Shown in pieces: positions 61,201 through 64,000 of a stretch of DNA of 64,000 nt. The stretch's first letter is position 1. The number at the start of each line of letters is the position of its first letter. Made by a program: the position numbers and the translations under genes. The stretch lies in assembly GCF_036492425.1 (NCBI RefSeq), contig NZ_AP025294.1, forward strand, positions 1 to 64,000. Direction: 5' to 3'. Under the pieces are notes generated by a model. It saw only the letters and a program-made list of their open reading frames with translations, had not been told where the DNA came from and did not search any database. The DNA comes from Persicobacter psychrovividus. GTDB taxonomy: Bacteria > Bacteroidota > Bacteroidia > Cytophagales > Cyclobacteriaceae.

Positions 61201-62019
61201 CAGCCCGATATCATCAGTGTTAATTCCGTGGGCGTTTTGTCGGCTCAGAACGCAGGCTCAGCCGTCATCACGCTAAAAACGGATGATGGGGGATTTGAGC
61301 AACAGCTGACCGTCGAAGTTTTACCGCTTTTGGTTCCTTTCAGGTATTTGAAGATGGAAATCAGGGATGATATTGATGATTTGCCCGTAACCCTTCAGGA
61401 GTTGGAATGGCTGGTGGAATCTGCGGCCTATCCCTCGCCAAAACTGACGGTCAATGATCAGGACAGAGCCACCGCTGTTACGGCCGGCAGCTGGAAGATG
61501 TTCGATGGAAAAAATACCGATTGGGCTGTGGGCACCGACTTTCCTGTAGCCGTTACTGTGGATCTCGGCGAAGGCAATGAAATTCACCCCAATGGAATTC
61601 GTATTCAATCCAACGCCTCCCGTCGAGGAGTCAGCAGCTTTGTCTGTTATGGATCTAATGATCAGCAGCAATGGACGACATTATATGCGACCGATCAGGC
61701 CGTGATTGCCAATTATATTGCAAGGGTGGGGACTTTCTATTTCGATCGGGAAAATACGCGGGTGCTCCATACCGATTTCCCAGCCGAAGAATGGACATGT
61801 TTCCCCAATCCTAACGATGGGCTTTTGTATTTTGAAGGGTTGAATCCTGAAGTAGGGCATGAAATCCACATTTATGATGCTGCAGGAAGGTTAATCTTAA
61901 AGCAGTCCATTGAATTTGATCAGGGCGATGGTCGCTGTGATATTCATACTTTACCCACAGGTATTTATATGGTCTATTTGCCTGCACAACAATCTTTCAG
62001 ACGCCTGATCAGAAGGTAG
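58288..62019 (+). CDS. T9SS-secreted BNR/sortilin-type propeller protein with discoidin and Ig modules
   Basis: 1243 residues from the ATG at 58288 (MRIKFYFLKVALACMLVPFF), signal peptide ending at WAQ. Residues ~20-780 form a beta-propeller with Asp-box repeats SxDxGxxW: SQDNGLSW, SDDGGLTW, SVDHGKSW, SSDNGATW, SSDQGSSW, a layout shared with GH74 xyloglucanases and sortilin-like proteins. Two discoidin-like modules (FRFLRMTARAGTASVKIHQL; FRYLKMEIRDDIDDLPVTLQ) flank a BIG_2-type Ig domain (VTGLEVTGAVTSLTEGEQAT). The C-terminus (CFPNPNDGLLYFEG to LPTGIYMVYL) is a type A T9SS sorting domain. It is therefore exported to the surface or medium. GH74 activity is possible, but the two catalytic Asp residues were not established. 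Confidence 0.82.
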   Translation: MRIKFYFLKVALACMLVPFFHAQLWAQHWELLHPGGGGQVQGLYFDPNTEGKVFFNSDMEGLSISQDNGLSWRPAGVHEHHHLMQFVTVVEEGNPQRIYNGGLFGLEISDDGGLTWQYQTFFDPWDADNDGVKGPVAAIAIAPDDPQVIYAGNGWMNKWASVLKEANTHPTTGAGAMAFSVDHGKSWALTYYDTGVIEKNTYDISVDPVTKAIYLSAEAGIYKGIRTGSNFSWEKLPAPTGTGRSRGVTVSPNGQYVYAVYETSVAGQYKLYGRSTEVVAWADLSAALAVETDWWRPRIDPRDTGNTHHLLLGCRVSSDHNGLWETVISWEQQTPTIVEQQKIFNKVSGTEWDYDYGWKETSPKAGHYGYTPASWERAIWVTSDEGFYTWNTQGNFLTDWQPRWTEKQSNGRYNNRGIASTFNWSMAGIGQFIAQGQADNGFVYSSDNGATWKRIHLPGGVNDCGAMAVIPFEESPVVITGGVSNYGGGFSYSIGKVHGAKINPQTHDLRSGMKLIGGNSPGLNGLTQNNGNGPRIYAIDYDKADYNKVYLATEKGIFKHSDIVGLIDGTSTADWQQVAGQSNSVNEVFVDPQNSDCLYALQSNGLWRIEQLEAAAPVWTKINDISNVGMGAKAELTVWADQSLTYLCIGDQNGNLYLSSDQGSSWHSVLNSTQIKQVRPTNKEEWYVAGDGVSIGAIAGFGQQIFVTITGERRHGYAALRGRIDGGEVSWEDFSGEGENRLKYPRARKATVFESDGVPYFYIASSGMGLWRKPVDAPADPPVVLPPTSNTSFRFLRMTARAGTASVKIHQLRWHAKGAGFPTTYLTNNDQVWATVAPDLAWRAYDGKSPTWDIINQYPASITLDLGNGTAITPDSLTVNVNSVSNAITDLICEGSNDLNQWTVLYDRSDISVEDYEQKVFTARFEPLTIAVTGLEVTGAVTSLTEGEQATLQYEVAPVDASNKQVHFSSSQPDIISVNSVGVLSAQNAGSAVITLKTDDGGFEQQLTVEVLPLLVPFRYLKMEIRDDIDDLPVTLQELEWLVESAAYPSPKLTVNDQDRATAVTAGSWKMFDGKNTDWAVGTDFPVAVTVDLGEGNEIHPNGIRIQSNASRRGVSSFVCYGSNDQQQWTTLYATDQAVIANYIARVGTFYFDRENTRVLHTDFPAEEWTCFPNPNDGLLYFEGLNPEVGHEIHIYDAAGRLILKQSIEFDQGDGRCDIHTLPTGIYMVYLPAQQSFRRLIRR

Positions 62020-62120
62020 TGCTGTAACCCAAATACGGAACGGTAATTTGTGGGCCCTAAACAACCAAGTAGAATTGGTGGGGCTTCCGAACCAGGAAAC
62101 ATTACAAGAAAAAAAAACGA

Positions 62121-62150
62121 AATGCCCGCCTGATTTGGCGGGCATTTTTT
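62121..62150 (+). terminator. Rho-independent terminator behind the propeller gene
   Basis: AATGCCCGCC (62121-62130) pairs perfectly with GGCGGGCATT (62137-62146), 6-nt loop, followed by more Ts to 62150. A run of As on the other side would allow two-way use. Confidence 0.9.
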
Positions 62151-62390
62151 GCTTTTGGGAGGATGTCCGCAATCTGAACTAATAGTCAACAAGGAATTTT
62201 AAAGGTTTTTTCTGAGGTAATCTCAGCACCTGAAAAAATAAAATATAATTGTACGTGCTGATTGTGAGTCCTTTGAGTGGTTTTGGTCGGTGCTTAATGG
62301 TTCGTGATCTGAAATTTTGTAACATTCTCACACGCAGGATTTGCATAAATAGTATAATATTATAATATTTGTGCATAGTTATTTTTTACC
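62151..62390 (+). promoter_or_regulatory. Control region of the GntR gene with AT palindrome
   Basis: AATATTATAATATT (62356-62369) is a perfect 14-bp palindrome 21 nt before the ATG. TGCATAAA (62342-62349) and the inverse TTTGTGCA (62368-62375) form a second, offset dyad. Either could be the operator of the regulator that follows. Confidence 0.5.
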
Positions 62391-63131
62391 ATGGCAAAGA
62401 CGAAACAACCCTTATATATTAAAGTGCTCACTTACCTTACCGAACTGATAGAACAGGAGTATCGGGCAGGGCAGCTAATTCCCACGCAAACGGCAATTGC
62501 CAAAGCTACGGATACCAGCCTGATTACGGTGAAGCGGGCCATTTCACATTTGGTGAATGAGGGGATTTTGGAAACAATCGCCGGTAAGGGAACTTTCGTG
62601 AAAGAAAAGCCATTGATGGATAACCACGTTGGGGTTTCAAGCTGGACCGACAGTATTTCCTCCATAGGGAAAAAGCCAGAAACCCTATTGGTGGAAGTGG
62701 AGAAAACCAAACCCAGCGCTAAGGTGGCCAATCTTTTGAGGATTAAATCAAGAGGTTACACAATTAGCGTAAACCGTGTAAGGGGAATTGATGGTAAAGC
62801 CATTTGCTTAATGCATAATGAGCTGCCCTTCGATTTAGTTCCTGACCTTAAAGCTGAAAACCTGAATCAGGAATCTTTATACCAATGGATTCAGCAAAAA
62901 TACGGACATGTGCCTGCAATCGCAGAAGAAGAAGTTTATGCACGTGCCGCAACCGAAGAAGAGCGGTCACTTTTTGAATTGAAAACCGACATTGTTTTAG
63001 TCATCAAGCGGGTATCTTATCTGTTAGATAAAAGACCTTTCGAATACTCGAAAATCATTGCGCCCGCAACTGAATATAGATATAAATCAAAACAAATCAA
63101 CCCTTCTGTAGCCGAACTGGATTTCGCATAA
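62391..63131 (+). CDS. GntR-family transcriptional regulator with UTRA domain
   Basis: 246 residues. The N-terminal winged helix (about 8-75) has the family pattern YIKVLTYLTELIEQEYRAGQ, LIPTQTAIAKATDTSLITVK and LVNEGILETIAGKGTFV. The rest is a UTRA ligand domain (TISVNRVRGIDGKAICLMHN, FPFEYSKIIAPATEYRYK-type end). UTRA regulators of the HutC branch sense small molecules, often phosphosugars. A SIS-domain sugar isomerase gene begins 29 nt downstream on the same strand, so the ligand is probably a sugar phosphate, and the palindromes at 62342-62375 suggest autoregulation. Confidence 0.88.
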   Translation: MAKTKQPLYIKVLTYLTELIEQEYRAGQLIPTQTAIAKATDTSLITVKRAISHLVNEGILETIAGKGTFVKEKPLMDNHVGVSSWTDSISSIGKKPETLLVEVEKTKPSAKVANLLRIKSRGYTISVNRVRGIDGKAICLMHNELPFDLVPDLKAENLNQESLYQWIQQKYGHVPAIAEEEVYARAATEEERSLFELKTDIVLVIKRVSYLLDKRPFEYSKIIAPATEYRYKSKQINPSVAELDFA

Positions 63132-63159
63132 AAGGCAGTAGGACAATTTTTTTAAAGAT

Positions 63160-64000
63160 ATGAGTCAAAAATCCGAACAAGTAGCACTGACCTTTCCAAT
63201 GCAATTGGACAAGATCAAAAACGGTTTGTTAGCACAACAGGAAAAATTGCAGGCCGTTGCAGGCAAGTTTGCTGATGCCATTATGGATGGTGGTGTGGTG
63301 TATGTGTATGCCAATGGCCACTCGCGTATTTCTGTCGAAGAAGTGTGTATCCGTATGGGTGCCTTGACTGGTTTTCACGGTATTTTGCAGACAGGATTGA
63401 CTTCTTTCACCGACGTTGTTGGGGTGAACGGTATCCGTGTTAATCAAGGTATTGAGCGCTACGAAGGTATTGCCGAAAATATTCTGAAAGAATATGAAGT
63501 AGGACCAAAAGACGTGATGTTGGTAATCACCGCTACGGGAACAACCCCTGCAGCAGTGGATATGGCCTTGACTTTCAATAAAAGATATCCTAACAATCCA
63601 TTGATTGCCATTGCCTCTGAGGTTCAGTCCAAAGGTGCCAAGCCTAAGCACAGCACGGGCATGAATTTGAGTGATGTAACAGATCAGGCAGAAAACGCTA
63701 TCTTCATTGACAACTCGATGCCTTATGGTGATTTGTCGGTTACCGTAGATGGCGATTTGGATCAGTATCAGGTATGTCCACTTTCATCTATCGGGGCATT
63801 ATCGGTCATTCAGTCTTTGAACGAAATGACGATCCGTACTTTGGATCAGCGTGGATATCACCACCATGTGTTGCGTAACATGCACATCAATAATACCGCT
63901 GATAACTACGATGAGTGGACTGCAGACCAACGCAAACGATATGCACGCGCCATGTATAACCCTGAGGCAGTGAAGCCAGTAGAAGAAGCATTAACTCCAG
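63160..64000 (+). CDS. SIS-domain sugar isomerase (cut by right window edge)
   Basis: Open from the ATG at 63160 for 280 codons to the window end (MSQKSEQVALTFPMQLDKIK). SIS-type features: VVYVYANGHSRISVEEVCIR near residue 48, DVMLVITATGTTPAAVDMAL around 125 (the phosphosugar-binding loop, with T-A-T-G-T-T), and NPLIAIASEVQSKGAKPKHS. The region before the window edge (GYHHHVLRNMHINNTADNYD) is unusually His/Asn-rich. SIS proteins isomerise or bind phosphosugars in the cytosol. With the UTRA regulator just upstream it probably belongs to a sugar-catabolic operon continuing beyond the window. The substrate cannot be named from what is visible. Confidence 0.78.
   Translation, partial: MSQKSEQVALTFPMQLDKIKNGLLAQQEKLQAVAGKFADAIMDGGVVYVYANGHSRISVEEVCIRMGALTGFHGILQTGLTSFTDVVGVNGIRVNQGIERYEGIAENILKEYEVGPKDVMLVITATGTTPAAVDMALTFNKRYPNNPLIAIASEVQSKGAKPKHSTGMNLSDVTDQAENAIFIDNSMPYGDLSVTVDGDLDQYQVCPLSSIGALSVIQSLNEMTIRTLDQRGYHHHVLRNMHINNTADNYDEWTADQRKRYARAMYNPEAVKPVEEALTP

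Overview
The window reads as Bacteroidota DNA, most likely from a marine member of the Cytophagales. I base this on two SusC/SusD pairs, a type IX secretion C-terminal domain, lipoprotein-tagged glycoside hydrolases, almost no Shine-Dalgarno sequences, and a TAnnTTTG promoter in front of one SusC. A Rep_3-type initiator with 21-bp iterons, plus parA/parB and palindromic par operators, sits at 11.5-15.7 kb. The replicon is therefore probably a plasmid, megaplasmid or secondary chromosome carrying a large carbohydrate-utilisation cargo. No rRNA, tRNA or CRISPR was seen. The organism name is inference.

Layout. (1) 1-1.1 kb: the N-terminal part of a tyrosine recombinase runs off the left edge, divergent from a small zinc-ribbon protein. 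(2) 1.5-10.4 kb, minus strand: a sulfatase gene followed by a tight operon of outer-membrane protein, MoxR AAA+ ATPase, DUF58, DUF4381, BatA, a BatB/BatC fusion and BatD. (3) 11-15.7 kb: DUF2200 protein, Rep initiator, iteron origin, ParB and ParA. (4) 15.8-19.7 kb, minus strand: alpha/beta-hydrolase esterase, DUF4380-like protein and GH63-like glycosidase. (5) 21.3-35.7 kb, plus strand: PUL 1, made of SusC, SusD, a PKD surface lipoprotein, GH3, GH5 and GH2, followed by a 7TM-DISM sensor fused to an IS1595-type zinc-ribbon/HTH, then GH16. Together these suggest beta-glucan (laminarin-like) use. (6) 36.3-53.2 kb, plus strand: PUL 2, made of SusC, SusD, GH3 with a PA14 insert, two GH29 fucosidases, a LacZ-like GH2, an alkaline-phosphatase-superfamily enzyme and GH20. 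These suggest a fucosylated, galactose- and HexNAc-containing glycan. (7) 53.4-64 kb: FUSC-family membrane protein, AAA-like/PD-(D/E)XK protein, an ORF-less group II intron directly behind a terminator hairpin, a large T9SS-secreted BNR-propeller protein, and a GntR regulator beside a SIS-domain sugar isomerase cut by the right edge.

How it works together. SusC/SusD and the surface lipoproteins would bind and import oligosaccharides, and the periplasmic or surface enzymes would trim them. Neither PUL has a hybrid two-component system, SusR or ECF-sigma/anti-sigma pair. The 7TM-DISM/zinc-ribbon fusion between the GH2 and GH16 genes is therefore the best local regulator candidate and the most unusual protein here. 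Hairpins with T-rich tails lie at several gene junctions inside both PULs and may set the ratio of transporter to enzyme expression.

Most interesting points: the membrane sensor with a domesticated transposase DNA-binding module; the RT-less group II intron with a CGC domain V triad behind a terminator; iteron copies inside the rep and parB genes; and the sulfatase/MoxR/Bat operon.
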